The notes: a model not told the origin generated them from the letters alone. A stretch of 64,000 nucleotides of DNA from Cereibacter sphaeroides (GCA_003243455.1 QFQS01000001.1:806001-870000); one strand, 5' to 3'; shown: positions 15,955 through 24,723, counted from the first letter of the stretch. Translations and numbers: made by a program.

Positions 15955-16157
15955 GCGACCAGAGGGTCGCCCTTGCCGGCCTTCCAGTGGAAGGCCGCCG
16001 CGATCCGATTGCCGGAGGGCGAGAGCCCGAAGGCAAGGGGTTTGTCGTTTGCGTGAAGCTCGCCAATCAGACCGCGCCTGACTGAGCTGGCGCGGCAACG
16101 CGCCTGCCGAGGGCAGGCAGGCGCGGTCTGATTTGTCGCGGGACAAATCAGACAAGA
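15955..16157 (+). repeat. Structured dispersed repeat, copy B (inside the phnE1-phnE2 gap)
   Basis: Fills the 250-bp gap between the two permease genes. Stems: GGCCTTCC-agt-GGAAGGCC (15978-15996); TTGCC / GGCAA around GGGC-GAGA-GCCC (16009-16036); a 15-bp perfect outer stem ATCAGACCGCGCCTG (16066-16080) with CAGGCGCGGTCTGAT (16118-16132) enclosing GGCGCG-GCAA-CGCGCC and CCTGCC-gag-GGCAGG; and a 12-bp hairpin GTCTGATTTGTC-gcgg-GACAAATCAGAC (16126-16153) that shares bases with the outer stem. Copies A and D keep most of these pairings with different bases. Confidence 0.9.
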
Positions 16158-16178
16158 AGGAAAGGGAAGAGGTCGCCA

Positions 16179-17057
16179 TCAATGCGCCCCCTTCACCAGA
16201 CGTTCGCGGTAGTAGCTGGAAATCTGGTCGACCAGCACAATCGTCGCGAACAGCAGCAGGAATATCGCGACCACCTGATCGTACTTCCCCTGCCCCCATT
16301 GCATGGCGATCTTCAGGTCATAGCCGATACCACCCGACCCGACGAAGCCCAGGATGGCCGAGGCGCGGATGTTGATCTCGAACCGCATCAGCGCATAGCT
16401 CAGCCAGTTCGGCGCGACCTGCGGCATCACGCCCAGCCACATCTTCTGCATCCATGTGGCCCCGACCGAGGTCAACCCCTCGACCGGTTTCAGGTCGGCG
16501 TTTTCCGCGACTTCCGAGAACAGCTTTCCCAGTGCGCCCGCGGTATGAAAGGCGATGGCGATCATCGCAGGCACCGGGCCGCCGCCGAGGATATAGATCA
16601 GCACCAGCGCGATCACGATTTCCGGGATGGCGCGCATCGCGTCCATCGAGCGGCGGAACAGCGGCGTCAGGCGCGGCCACAGCGCCAGATCGCGCGTCGC
16701 AAGCAGGGCAAGCCCCATCGCCAGCAGCGCACCGAGCAGCGTGGATACCGCGGCGATGTTCACCGTCTCCAGCAGCGAGGGCAGGAATTGCAGGAACAGG
16801 CCAGGAATATTGGCGCGGTTTGTCCAGGCCTCGGACACGACTTCCGAGGGGAAGTCGAAGAAATTCAGGATGCCGTCCCAGAAGCCGCCCGCGTTGCGTT
16901 CATCCGCCAGACGAAAGCCCGAGGCCATGAGCAGCACGAAAACCAGCAGCAGGATGCAGCCGTAAAGCCGCTTGCGGCGCGTCATCACGAGATAGGCGGC
17001 GGTCTGTTCGACGGTGCTGCGCGGCTCCGGCTTTTCGGAAAAGGCGATGTCGGCCAT
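16179..17057 (-). CDS. phnE: Phosphonate ABC transporter permease PhnE, standard form
   Basis: A 292-residue inner-membrane permease with about six hydrophobic segments and the cytoplasmic coupling loop EVAENADLKPVEGLTSVGATWMQKM, given here as VAENADLKPVEGL and GATWMQKMWLGVMPQ. It works with the long PhnE, ATPase PhnC and binding protein PhnD. Start ATG 17057 (MADIAF) is preferred; ATG 17075 six codons upstream is possible, and neither has a strong ribosome-binding site. It lies 72 bp after phnD and is separated from the next permease by repeat copy B. Confidence 0.93.
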   Translation of the reverse strand: MADIAFSEKPEPRSTVEQTAAYLVMTRRKRLYGCILLLVFVLLMASGFRLADERNAGGFWDGILNFFDFPSEVVSEAWTNRANIPGLFLQFLPSLLETVNIAAVSTLLGALLAMGLALLATRDLALWPRLTPLFRRSMDAMRAIPEIVIALVLIYILGGGPVPAMIAIAFHTAGALGKLFSEVAENADLKPVEGLTSVGATWMQKMWLGVMPQVAPNWLSYALMRFEINIRASAILGFVGSGGIGYDLKIAMQWGQGKYDQVVAIFLLLFATIVLVDQISSYYRERLVKGAH

Positions 17058-17129
17058 TGGTCCCCGCACAGGCATGAAGAAAGGCCGGGTCCCCGGACTG
17101 GGGACCCGGCCGGTTCGGCAGGTGCCGGA

Positions 17130-18026
17130 TTACATGTTTTCCTGCAGCTTGCGCGCGGCGATCACACCCAGATAGGCGTCATGCGTCACCGGAACGAAGT
17201 CCTTCGCCTCGCCGGCGGCCACGCCATAGGCGCATTCCTTGTCCGTCTCATGCAGGTCGGCGGTCAGCTGGGTGACCTTGTCCTTGACGTCCTGCGGCAG
17301 GGCGGTGCGGACGACCATCGGGCCTTCCGGGATCAGGTTCGACTTCCATATCTGGACGATGTCGTTCATGTCGACGATGCCCGCGTCGGCAGCCTTGCGG
17401 AAGGCGCCCGAGTTGTAGCCGTCTTCCCAGTTGCCAAGGCCGTCGGCCCAGCTGACGCCCGCGGCGAAGTCGCCGTTGGCGACGCCGACGATGGTCTGCT
17501 CATGCCCGCCCGAGAATTTGACTTCGGAGAAGTACTGGTCCAGGGGGCCGAATTTCTCGGTCAGTTCCGCGCCGGGAACGAGGTAGCCCGAGGTCGAGTT
17601 CGGCTCGGCGAAGGCGAAGACCTTGCCCTTGGCTTCTTCGATCGAGGTGATGCCGCTGTCCTTGCGGGCGAAACCGATCGAATAGTAGCCGGTCGAGCCG
17701 TCCATGTTCTCTTTCGTCAGGACCGGAACGACGGCGTTCGAGTTGGTCAGGTAGATCTTGGCGTAGGCCGAGGCGCCCAGCCAGGCCATGTCGAGCGACC
17801 CGCCCAGCAGGCCCTGGATCACGCCGTCGTAGTCAGCCGGGGTAAAGACCTTGACCGGAACGCCAAGCGAGTCCTCGATGGCCTTGCGGTAGCATTCGTT
17901 CGAGGAAACGCGGTCCTGGGCGTTTTCGCCGCCAAGGATGCCGAGACGGAATTCGGTGATGTCCTGCGCCTGGGCGGCACCGGCAAGCGCGGTGGACAGG
18001 GCAAGGGCAGCGGTAAGGAGTTTCAT
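17130..18026 (-). CDS. phnD: Phosphonate ABC transporter periplasmic binding protein
   Basis: A 298-residue binding protein with a clear signal peptide (residues 1-21, MKLLTAALALSTALAGAAQA then QD). It binds 2-aminoethylphosphonate or other phosphonates in the periplasm and delivers them to PhnE. Family blocks seen: RLGILGGENAQDR, PVKVFTPADYDGVIQGLLGG, DMAWLGASAYAKIY, a serine-rich binding loop EPNSTSGYLVPG, and SGGHEQTIVGVANGDFAAG. ATG 18026 is chosen over a longer frame because GGAGA precedes it and the signal peptide begins there. Confidence 0.96.
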   Translation of the reverse strand: MKLLTAALALSTALAGAAQAQDITEFRLGILGGENAQDRVSSNECYRKAIEDSLGVPVKVFTPADYDGVIQGLLGGSLDMAWLGASAYAKIYLTNSNAVVPVLTKENMDGSTGYYSIGFARKDSGITSIEEAKGKVFAFAEPNSTSGYLVPGAELTEKFGPLDQYFSEVKFSGGHEQTIVGVANGDFAAGVSWADGLGNWEDGYNSGAFRKAADAGIVDMNDIVQIWKSNLIPEGPMVVRTALPQDVKDKVTQLTADLHETDKECAYGVAAGEAKDFVPVTHDAYLGVIAARKLQENM

Positions 18027-18054
18027 TTGGTCGTCTCCGGTTGTGAAGGGTTTC

Positions 18055-18867
18055 TCAGGCGAGCAACTCGGCCGCGTAGGCCTTGTCGAGTGCGTCGATC
18101 GAGGTCGAGGTCGCGGCTTCGCTAAAGCTCGCGTCGGCGCTGTAGATGTCGCGGGCAACGCCGGTCGTCAGTTGCTCGGGCGTGCCGTCAAAGACCACGC
18201 GACCGTCGCGCATGCCGATGACGCGGTCGCAATAGCGGCGCGCGGTGTCGAGCGTGTGGAGGTTGGCGATGACCATGCGTCCATCCTCGACGTTGATCCG
18301 CTTCAGCGCGTCCATGACGATCTGGGCGTTCATCGGGTCGAGGCTGGCGATGGGTTCGTCGGCCAGGATGATCTTGGGGTCCTGCATCAGCGCGCGGGCG
18401 ATGGCGACGCGCTGCTGCTGGCCGCCCGACAGCGCCTCGGCCCGTTTCGGGGCCTGTTCCGCGATGCCAAGGCGGTCGAGGATTTCCAGCGCCTTTGTGA
18501 TGTCGGCCTCGGACCACAGGTTGAACATGGTCGCGACGGTGGAACGGTGGTTCAGGATGCCGTGCATGACGTTCGAGGCAACGTCCATGCGGGGAACAAG
18601 GTTGAATTGCTGGAAGATCATGGCGCACTGGCTTTGCCAGGCGCGCTTGGCCGATCCTTTCAGCGCAAGGATGTCGGTGCCGTCCACGCGGATCGAGCCA
18701 GAGGTGGCGTCGGTCAGACGGTTCATCATGCGCAGGAAGGTGGATTTCCCCGCGCCGGAGCGGCCGATGATGCCAAGGAATGCGGGGCGGTCGAGCGAGA
18801 AGGAGATACGGTCAACAGCGGCGCGCTGCCCGAACATGCGGGTCACATTCTCGACGGCCAGCAGCAT
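18055..18867 (-). CDS. phnC: Phosphonate ABC transporter ATPase
   Basis: A 270-residue ATPase powering phosphonate import. It shows Walker A GRSGAGKST at about 35-43, Q-loop MIFQQFNLVPRMDV (the FNLV form is typical of PhnC), signature LSGGQQQRVAIARAL, Walker B IILADEPIASLD and the H-loop histidine in IANLHTLD. It is the first gene of phnC-D-E1-E2, which is probably transcribed through the hexapeptide transferase gene. A Pho-box-like site lies 65-82 bp upstream. Confidence 0.96.
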   Translation of the reverse strand: MLLAVENVTRMFGQRAAVDRISFSLDRPAFLGIIGRSGAGKSTFLRMMNRLTDATSGSIRVDGTDILALKGSAKRAWQSQCAMIFQQFNLVPRMDVASNVMHGILNHRSTVATMFNLWSEADITKALEILDRLGIAEQAPKRAEALSGGQQQRVAIARALMQDPKIILADEPIASLDPMNAQIVMDALKRINVEDGRMVIANLHTLDTARRYCDRVIGMRDGRVVFDGTPEQLTTGVARDIYSADASFSEAATSTSIDALDKAYAAELLA

Positions 18868-18931
18868 GGAGCCCCCTCACAGCTTTCGCGGCGGTGCTAC
18901 ATACGGGGTGCGACCGTCATGTTACGGATCG

Positions 18932-18949
18932 TTGAATGTTTTATGACGC
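18932..18949 (-). promoter_or_regulatory. Pho-box-like site upstream of phnC
   Basis: Read on the minus strand, GCGTCATAAAACATTCAA matches the PhoB consensus at 13 of 18 positions, including the full AT-rich spacer ATAAAAC. It is directed toward phnC with 64 bp to its start. It is weaker than the site before phnG, but context supports phosphate control of the transporter. Confidence 0.5.
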
Positions 18950-19047
18950 CCCCGGCGCATCGCTTGTCTGAAAATGGCCGCGCGACAGGTGGAGGTTCGG
19001 CACGAAACGTGGTTCAAGCGGGCAACGGAAGTTTGCGGCGAAGCGGA

Positions 19048-19548
19048 ATGAAAGAGACAGGCGTGGCGGCAGAGACGACGGACGAGCGCGCCTTGCGCGA
19101 TGCGTTCGGCCGTTTTGCGACTGGCGTCGCCGTCGTGACCATACCGACGCTGGACGGTCCGATGGGTTTCACCGCCAACAGCTTTGCCAGCGTCTCCCTC
19201 GACCCGCCGCTGGTCCTGTGGTCGCCCGCACGGTCGGCGATACGGTTTCCCTACTATGCCGCCGCCGAGCTATACGCGATCCACATCCTTGGGGCCGAGC
19301 AACTGGCGCTGAGCCGTCGCTTCGTGCGCGGCGGAATTGGCTTCGACGGGTTGCCCTATGAGGAGAACGCCGAAGGCGTGCCAGTCATCCCCGGCACGCT
19401 GGCGCGTTTCGACTGCGTGCGAGAGGCGGCGCATGACGGCGGCGACCACCTGATCATAATTGGCCGCGTCCTGCGCGCCATGGCCCGCCCTGGGGCACCC
19501 CTGATCTTCAACCAGGGTGCATATGGCCGCTTTGATCCTGGGCTGTAG
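19048..19548 (+). CDS. Flavin reductase-like domain protein (HpaC family)
   Basis: A 166-residue FMN-binding split-barrel protein of the type that supplies reduced flavin to two-component monooxygenases. It shows FRFATGVAVVTI-like N-terminal strand (FGRFATGVAVVTIPT), GFTANSFASVSLDPPLVL (the flavin-binding signature) and DHLIIIGRV near the C-terminus. A longer frame antisense to phnC exists upstream, but ATG 19048 gives the normal family start. No monooxygenase partner is adjacent, so the client is unknown. Divergent from phnC; a role in phosphonate use is possible but unsupported. Confidence 0.88.
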   Translation: MKETGVAAETTDERALRDAFGRFATGVAVVTIPTLDGPMGFTANSFASVSLDPPLVLWSPARSAIRFPYYAAAELYAIHILGAEQLALSRRFVRGGIGFDGLPYEENAEGVPVIPGTLARFDCVREAAHDGGDHLIIIGRVLRAMARPGAPLIFNQGAYGRFDPGL

Positions 19549-19705
19549 TGTTTACACGCACAGGTTGCGGATCGTCATTCCATTGGGAACACAAGGAAAA
19601 ATTGGCAAGTATTGAGCACAAAAATGACGGAAACATATGCTAAAGAGTCGCGAATTGGCGATTTCTGGTAGCTCTCACTTAGAATCATGCAGATATAACT
19701 AAGCG

Positions 19706-19735
19706 GAGCGGCGTTAATTTTTGGCCAGGCCGCTC
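19706..19735. promoter_or_regulatory. AT-rich leader with inverted repeat before the ArsR-type regulator
   Basis: The 205-bp gap 19549-19753 is the most AT-rich stretch of this part of the window. Near its end GAGCGGC pairs with GCCGCTC across a 16-base loop, 18 bp before the GTG start of the ArsR-family gene. This may be a self-regulatory operator or a leader hairpin. Confidence 0.35.
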
Positions 19736-19753
19736 GTTTAGGGGGCGTGAATT

Positions 19754-20113
19754 GTGTCATTCGATGGGGGAAAACCTGACCCCGGCGCAGAGGATGCGTC
19801 GGGAAACACTTTGGTGCAACTTGATCTTATGGTCGAGCAGTCACAGGCGGCAGCGGCGTTTTTAAAAGCCCTGTCGCATGAAGGCCGGCTGATGATCCTG
19901 TTCTATCTTGCAGAACAGGAACGCTCGGTGACGGAGCTTGAGCATTGCCTGGGGTCGCGACAATCCGCCGTCAGCCAGCAACTGGCAAGGCTTCGCCATG
20001 ACAAGCTGGTTAAGGCCCGTCGCGCGGGCAAGGCGGTGATCTATTCCATCGCCGATCCAAGGGTCAAAAGGATGATAAGTATCATCCACGACATCTTCGT
20101 GCCCGCGGCCTGA
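19754..20113 (+). CDS. ArsR-family winged-helix transcriptional regulator
   Basis: A 119-residue repressor-type protein with an ArsR helix-turn-helix: LKALSHEGRLMILFYLAEQERSVTELE (blocks ALSHEGRLMILFYLAE and SVTELEHCLG), recognition helix SRQSAVSQQLARLRHDKLV, and beta-wing VKARRAGKAVIYSI. It lacks the ELCVCDL metal site of ArsR itself. It has a Cys in EHCLGS and resembles the BigR/SoxR-type redox- or sulfide-responsive group, but that assignment is loose. It starts on GTG behind GGGGGCG. Its target is unknown; the neighbours are a flavin reductase gene upstream and an SDR gene facing it. Confidence 0.85.
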   Translation: MSFDGGKPDPGAEDASGNTLVQLDLMVEQSQAAAAFLKALSHEGRLMILFYLAEQERSVTELEHCLGSRQSAVSQQLARLRHDKLVKARRAGKAVIYSIADPRVKRMISIIHDIFVPAA

Positions 20114-20122
20114 GGCCCGGGC

Positions 20123-20857
20123 TCAGCCGCGCCCCATGAAGGGCATGTCGCGCGCCATGATGGTAATGAAGGGAATGTTCGCGTCCAAGGGCAGGCTGGC
20201 CATGTGCAGGACCGCATCGGCCACCAGTTTCACATCCATCACCGGCTCGGCCTTGTTCGTGCCATCAGCCTGCGGGACGCCCTTGGGCATGGCGCGGACC
20301 ATATCTGTCGCGGCGTTGCCGATGTCGATCTGACCGCAGGCGATGTTGAAGGGCCGCCCGTCCAGCGCCAGCGTCTTGGTCAGCCCGGTGACGGCGTGTT
20401 TCGACATGGTGTATGGCGCCGATCCGGGACGCGGCACATGGGCCGAGATCGAGCCGTTGTTGATGATACGCCCGCCCTGTGGGGACTGATGGCGCATCAT
20501 GCCGAAGGCCGCGCGGGCCGTCAGGAACATGCCGGTAATGTTGACCTTGGAAAGCTCCAGCCAGTCCTCGACCGAAATCTCGTCAATCGGCGCGCCGGGC
20601 AGAGCCATGCCTGCGTTGTTGAAGATCGCATCCATCCGGCCCCATTCCTTACCGATCCGGGCAAAGGCGGCATCCACAGCCGCGGGATCGGTCACGTCGC
20701 AGGGCAGGATCAGCGCATCATCCGAGGACGCCGTTTCGACAAGCTGCGCCTCGCGCCGGCCGATCAGGGCGACCTCCCACCCCGCCGCGAAAAAGGCGCG
20801 CGCCGTTGCGCGACCTATGCCGCTGCCGCCGCCGGTGATGACGATCTTGTCTGTCAT
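20123..20857 (-). CDS. SDR-family NAD(P)-dependent oxidoreductase
   Basis: A 244-residue short-chain dehydrogenase with cofactor motif TGGGSGIG near residue 9, NNAG, a serine in NGSISAHV and catalytic YTMSK. The C-terminal GQIDIGNAAT and DGTNKAEPVMDV segments are seen in a common alphaproteobacterial SDR group without a defined substrate. It lies 14 bp after another SDR gene and downstream of a sugar-acid dehydratase, so oxidation of a 2-keto-3-deoxy acid or related sugar derivative is a reasonable guess. ATG 20857 has AAGGGGCAAGG upstream. Confidence 0.9.
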   Translation of the reverse strand: MTDKIVITGGGSGIGRATARAFFAAGWEVALIGRREAQLVETASSDDALILPCDVTDPAAVDAAFARIGKEWGRMDAIFNNAGMALPGAPIDEISVEDWLELSKVNITGMFLTARAAFGMMRHQSPQGGRIINNGSISAHVPRPGSAPYTMSKHAVTGLTKTLALDGRPFNIACGQIDIGNAATDMVRAMPKGVPQADGTNKAEPVMDVKLVADAVLHMASLPLDANIPFITIMARDMPFMGRG

Positions 20858-20871
20858 GCCTTGCCCCTTGT

Positions 20872-21627
20872 TCAAATCGTGATGCCGCCATCGACGTTCA
20901 GCACCTGTCCGGTCATGAATCGCCCATCCTCAGACGCGAGGAAGGCGCAGATGCCGGCGATCTCTTCCGGTGTGCCAAGCCGCCCGGAAGGCTGGCGGTC
21001 GATGAAAACCTTGCGCGCGGCCTCTACACTGCCAAGCGTCGTCGCCAGATCGGCGATGCGGCCTCGCAAGGATGGGCTATCGACGGTGCCGGGGCAGACG
21101 GCATTCACGCGGATGTTCTGGTGCAGGTAATCAGCGGCGCAAGCCTTGGTCAGGCCGATCACCCCCGCCTTGGCCGCGCCATAAGCGGCTCGGTTGGCAA
21201 AACCTTTGGTCGAGCCTGCGACCGAGGCGATGGTGGTGACGCTGCCGCCATGCGGCTTCATGCGGGGGATGACCGATCGCAGGACAACGTAGGCGCTGTC
21301 GAGCGTGATGGTCATGCTGCGCCGCCAGTCATCGGGGTTGCAGGTCTCGATACTGCCGTGGTGGACGTAGCCCACGGCGTGGACCAGCCCGTCGATCTTT
21401 GGGTAATGTGCGACCCAGCCTTCGACGGCTGTTGCGTCCGTCGCATCCACAGCGCGGGCCGTGGTGACGTCCAGTCCAGCCAGAAGCTCTCCGTTGATGT
21501 CCGAGGCATGAACCTCGGCCCCCTCGGCAGCCAGGCGCTTGGCGATGGCGCGGCCGATGCCCTGCCCTGCAGCGGTGACGAGGATGGTGCGGCCCGCCAA
21601 ACGCCGCGTCAGGTCAATGGTTGTCAC
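20872..21627 (-). CDS. SDR-family oxidoreductase, probably acting on a 2-keto-3-deoxy sugar acid
   Basis: A 251-residue SDR with cofactor motif TAAGQGIG, acidic DINGELL (NAD preference), catalytic serine in IASVAGSTKGF and YGAAK, and a C-terminal SGRLGTPEEIAGICAFLASE followed by TGQVLNVDGG. This resembles 2-keto-3-deoxy-L-fuconate/rhamnonate dehydrogenases and BDH2-type enzymes. It overlaps the dehydratase gene by 14 bp, which supports consecutive steps: a sugar acid is dehydrated to a 2-keto-3-deoxy acid, then oxidised. The exact sugar is not readable from the sequence. Confidence 0.88.
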   Translation of the reverse strand: MTTIDLTRRLAGRTILVTAAGQGIGRAIAKRLAAEGAEVHASDINGELLAGLDVTTARAVDATDATAVEGWVAHYPKIDGLVHAVGYVHHGSIETCNPDDWRRSMTITLDSAYVVLRSVIPRMKPHGGSVTTIASVAGSTKGFANRAAYGAAKAGVIGLTKACAADYLHQNIRVNAVCPGTVDSPSLRGRIADLATTLGSVEAARKVFIDRQPSGRLGTPEEIAGICAFLASEDGRFMTGQVLNVDGGITI

Positions 21628-23410
21628 GGGGCACCCCCTTCGTCCGGGCCACGCGCCGGTATTTCAGCGCGGGTTTGAGAACCATTCCCTGCGCCAGCTG
21701 GTCCACCATGCCACGCTGGATTTCCTGCCAGGGCGTCTGGTGGGGCGGGTAAGGATAGCCGCCGCGTGCTTCCAGCGCCGCGCGGCGGGCGGCGAGGACG
21801 TGATGGGGTTGCAGGATATTGGCCGAGCCTTCGCGCAGATCGACGCGGATGCGGTCGCCGGTTTCGACCAGCGCAAGGCCGCCCATCGCCGCCGCCTCGG
21901 GTGAGGCATTAAGGATCGAAGGAGAACCCGAGGTGCCGGATTGCCGTCCGTCGCCGATGCAGGGCAGCGTGTGGATGCCCGCCTTGATCAGAGCCGCCGG
22001 GGGCTGCATGTTCACCACCTCGGCGCTGCCGGGATAGCCGATGGGGCCGACGCCGCGGATGACGAGGATGCAGTAGGCGTCGATGCTCAGCGCCGGGTCG
22101 TCGATGCGCGCGTGGTAATCCTCGGGTCCGTCGAAGACGATGGCGCGGCCCTCGAAAGCCTCGGGGTCGTCGGGGTTCGACAGGTAGCGGGTGCGGAATT
22201 CCTCGGAGATGACGGAGGTCTTCATGATGGCGCTGTCGAAGAGGTTGCCCTTGAGGTTCAGGAAACCTGCCGCCGCTTTCAGCGGGTTGTCGACGGCGCG
22301 GATGACCTCGGGGTTCAAGACTTCGGCCTCGGCATAAGCCTCGGCCATGGTGCGACCGGTGACACTCATGGCGTCGGGATGCGGCAGCTTGCCGGCGGCC
22401 ATCAGTTCGGCGATGACGCCGGGGACGCCGCCGGCGCGGTGGAAATCCTCGCCGAGGTAGCGGCCTGCCGGCTGCATGTCGACGATCAGCGGGATGTCAT
22501 GGCCGATGCGCTGCCAGTCGTCGTTGGTCAGCTCGATCCCCAAATGGCGGGCGATGCCGTTGAGGTGGATCGGTGCGTTGGTGGAGCCGCCGATGGCCGA
22601 GTTAACGACGATGGCGTTCTCGAAACTCTCGCGGGTCATCACGTCGGAGGGCTTGAGGTCCTCATGCACCATTTCCACGATCCGGCGGCCGGTGGCATAG
22701 GCCATCTGGCCCCGTTCGCGATAGGGGGCGGGGATGGCGGCGGAGCCGGGGAGTTGCATGCCGAGGGCTTCGGCAAGGCTGTTCATCGTGCTGGCGGTGC
22801 CCATGGTGTTGCAATAGCCGACCGAGGGGGCGGAGGCGGCGGCCACGTCCATGAATTCCTCATAGTCGATCTTGCCTGCAGCCAGATCCTGCCGCGCGGC
22901 CCAGATTGCGGTGCCCGAGCCTGCGCGCTGGCCATGGTGCCAGCCGTTCAGCATCGGGCCAACCGAAAGGGCGATGGCGGGAATGTCCACGGTGGCGGCG
23001 GCCATCAGCAGCGCGGGCGTGGTCTTGTCACAGCCGATGGTCAGAACGACGCCGTCCAGGGGGTAGCCGTAGAGGGTCTCGACGAGGCCGAGATAGGCGA
23101 GGTTGCGGTCAAGGGCGGCGGTGGGGCGCTTGCCGGTTTCCTGGATGGGGTGAACGGGGAATTCAAAGCAGATGCCCCCTGCCCCGACGATCCCGTCGCG
23201 GACGCGCTTGGCCAGGTCGATGTGGTGGCGGTTGCAGGGCGAAAGGTCCGATCCGGTCTGCGCGATGCCGATCAGGGGTTTGCCGGACTGCAATTCCTCG
23301 CGCGTGATGCCGTAGTTCAGGTAGCGCTCGATATAAAGCGCGGTCATGCCCGGATTGTCGGGATTGTCGAACCAGGCCTGCGAGCGCAGGCGCTTTGCCG
23401 TGTCTTTCAT
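21614..23410 (-). CDS. IlvD/Edd-family sugar-acid dehydratase
   Basis: A 598-residue Fe-S dehydratase of the IlvD/Edd family, arabinonate/xylonate dehydratase subgroup rather than true IlvD. Cluster cysteines appear in SDLSPCNRHHIDLA, LTIGCDKTTPALLM and VGYCNTMGTASTMNSLAEA; the C-terminal domain holds PGSAEVVNMQPP and CIGDGRQSGTSGSPSILN. ATG 23410 is chosen because GGGAG precedes it and homologues start with this helix. It forms a three-gene unit with two SDRs, probably a non-phosphorylative sugar-acid pathway, and is divergent from the Mla operon. Confidence 0.9.
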   Translation of the reverse strand: MKDTAKRLRSQAWFDNPDNPGMTALYIERYLNYGITREELQSGKPLIGIAQTGSDLSPCNRHHIDLAKRVRDGIVGAGGICFEFPVHPIQETGKRPTAALDRNLAYLGLVETLYGYPLDGVVLTIGCDKTTPALLMAAATVDIPAIALSVGPMLNGWHHGQRAGSGTAIWAARQDLAAGKIDYEEFMDVAAASAPSVGYCNTMGTASTMNSLAEALGMQLPGSAAIPAPYRERGQMAYATGRRIVEMVHEDLKPSDVMTRESFENAIVVNSAIGGSTNAPIHLNGIARHLGIELTNDDWQRIGHDIPLIVDMQPAGRYLGEDFHRAGGVPGVIAELMAAGKLPHPDAMSVTGRTMAEAYAEAEVLNPEVIRAVDNPLKAAAGFLNLKGNLFDSAIMKTSVISEEFRTRYLSNPDDPEAFEGRAIVFDGPEDYHARIDDPALSIDAYCILVIRGVGPIGYPGSAEVVNMQPPAALIKAGIHTLPCIGDGRQSGTSGSPSILNASPEAAAMGGLALVETGDRIRVDLREGSANILQPHHVLAARRAALEARGGYPYPPHQTPWQEIQRGMVDQLAQGMVLKPALKYRRVARTKGVPRDNH

Positions 23411-23619
23411 TTCACTCCCCCGATGCGACGCGCATCCTCTCGCGCCAGTGGCCAAAGGGATCATAGCCGATGGCGTGGGCCGCGATAGGTGGTTTGGCGA
23501 AATCCTTGCGAAAACCGGGTTGTTGCGGGGTTTTCTATGGCGCATTCTGTGCCCTGCGCCTGCTGCCGGGGAAAGCCTATGTCCGTTTCAACCTGTTTCC
23601 CCCTGGGGCATGCCCGGCA

Positions 23620-24723
23620 ATGACGGACGCTGCGCAGTTCAAGCTGGACAAGGGCGGCGACCAGCCGGTCGCAATGCTGAGCGGGGCTATCGTGCTGTCG
23701 GGGATCGAGGCGGTGCTGCACAAGATGCAGGCGCTGCCCGAGGGCAAGAAGGTGACGGTCGATCTGGCGCAGACGACGCAGATGGATACCGCCGGGGCAT
23801 GGCTGGTGGAAACCACCCTGCGCCGCACGGGCGGAGAGGTCGTCAACGCCACCGAGGCGCAGACGGCGCTGCTGGAGACGGTGCGCAATGCCCTGCCCGC
23901 CGAGCGGCACGACCGCCCGAAACGCCGCACCAGCCATGTGCTGGAGGATCTGGGTCGCCTGACGGTAACGGGGTTCCAGGGGTTGTATGTGATCCTTGGC
24001 TTCTTTGGCCAGATCGTCGCGACACTGATCTACACGATCCTGCACCCGTCGCGGCTGCGGCTGACCTCGCTGGTGTTCCATATCCAGCAGGCGGGGCTGG
24101 GGGCGGTTCCCATCGTATCGCTGATGTCGTTCCTGATCGGGATCGTGCTGGCCTATCAGGGCGCGGACCAGTTGCGCCAGTTCGGGGCCGAGGTCTTTGT
24201 CGTTGACCTGATCGCCGTTTCCGTGCTGCGCGAGCTTGGCATCCTGTTGACCGCCATTATCGTCGCGGGGCGTTCGGCCTCTGCCTACACCGCCGCCATC
24301 GGCTCGATGCAGATGAGCGAAGAGGTCGACGCCATGCGCACGCTGGGGCTGGACCCGATCGAGCTGCTGGTGCTGCCGCGGGTTCTGGCGCTGGTGATAT
24401 TCCTGCCCGTGCTGGGCTTTATCGCGGACATGATGGGGCTGTTGGGTGGCGCATTGATGAGCTGGTTCGAGTTGGGGATATCGCCCGGCGCATTCCAGAC
24501 GCGGCTGCTGGATACGGATGTTTCCAACTACCTCGTCGGGCTGGTGAAGGCGCCCTTCTTTGCCGTCATCATCGGCGTCATCGGTTGCTATCAGGGCTTG
24601 CAGGTCGAGGGTAACGCGGAATCCCTTGGCGCACGCACCTCGCGTTCCGTCGTGCAGGCGATCTTCATGGTGATCGTGGCCGATGCCACCTTCTCGATCT
24701 TCTTCGCGGCGGTAGGTGTGTAA
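23620..24723 (+). CDS. STAS-MlaE fusion: lipid ABC transporter permease
   Basis: A 367-residue inner-membrane permease of the MlaE type. Residues 1-110 form a STAS (MlaB-like) domain ending near LPAERHDRPKRR, and the rest is the MlaE domain with five to six membrane helices and the conserved cytoplasmic loop MRTLGLDPIELLVLPR. Also seen are GRSASAYTAAIGSMQMSEEVDA and LVKAPFFAVIIGVIGCYQGL (listed as separate blocks). It moves phospholipids between membranes with MlaF and MlaD. The start at 23620 (MTDAAQ) is preferred over an upstream frame; the ribosome-binding site is weak. Confidence 0.92.
   Translation: MTDAAQFKLDKGGDQPVAMLSGAIVLSGIEAVLHKMQALPEGKKVTVDLAQTTQMDTAGAWLVETTLRRTGGEVVNATEAQTALLETVRNALPAERHDRPKRRTSHVLEDLGRLTVTGFQGLYVILGFFGQIVATLIYTILHPSRLRLTSLVFHIQQAGLGAVPIVSLMSFLIGIVLAYQGADQLRQFGAEVFVVDLIAVSVLRELGILLTAIIVAGRSASAYTAAIGSMQMSEEVDAMRTLGLDPIELLVLPRVLALVIFLPVLGFIADMMGLLGGALMSWFELGISPGAFQTRLLDTDVSNYLVGLVKAPFFAVIIGVIGCYQGLQVEGNAESLGARTSRSVVQAIFMVIVADATFSIFFAAVGV

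Noticed and set aside
14332..16299. Minus-strand peptides such as CLPSAGALPR that recur in several frames near 14400, 16100 and 61950
   Set aside because: They are translations of the structured repeat. Stems vary by compensatory changes regardless of codon phase, which is not how a conserved protein evolves.
16182..18125. A 647-codon plus-strand frame across phnE1 and phnD
   Set aside because: It is antisense to two certain genes. The His/Arg/Gln-rich composition with no motif is typical of shadow frames.
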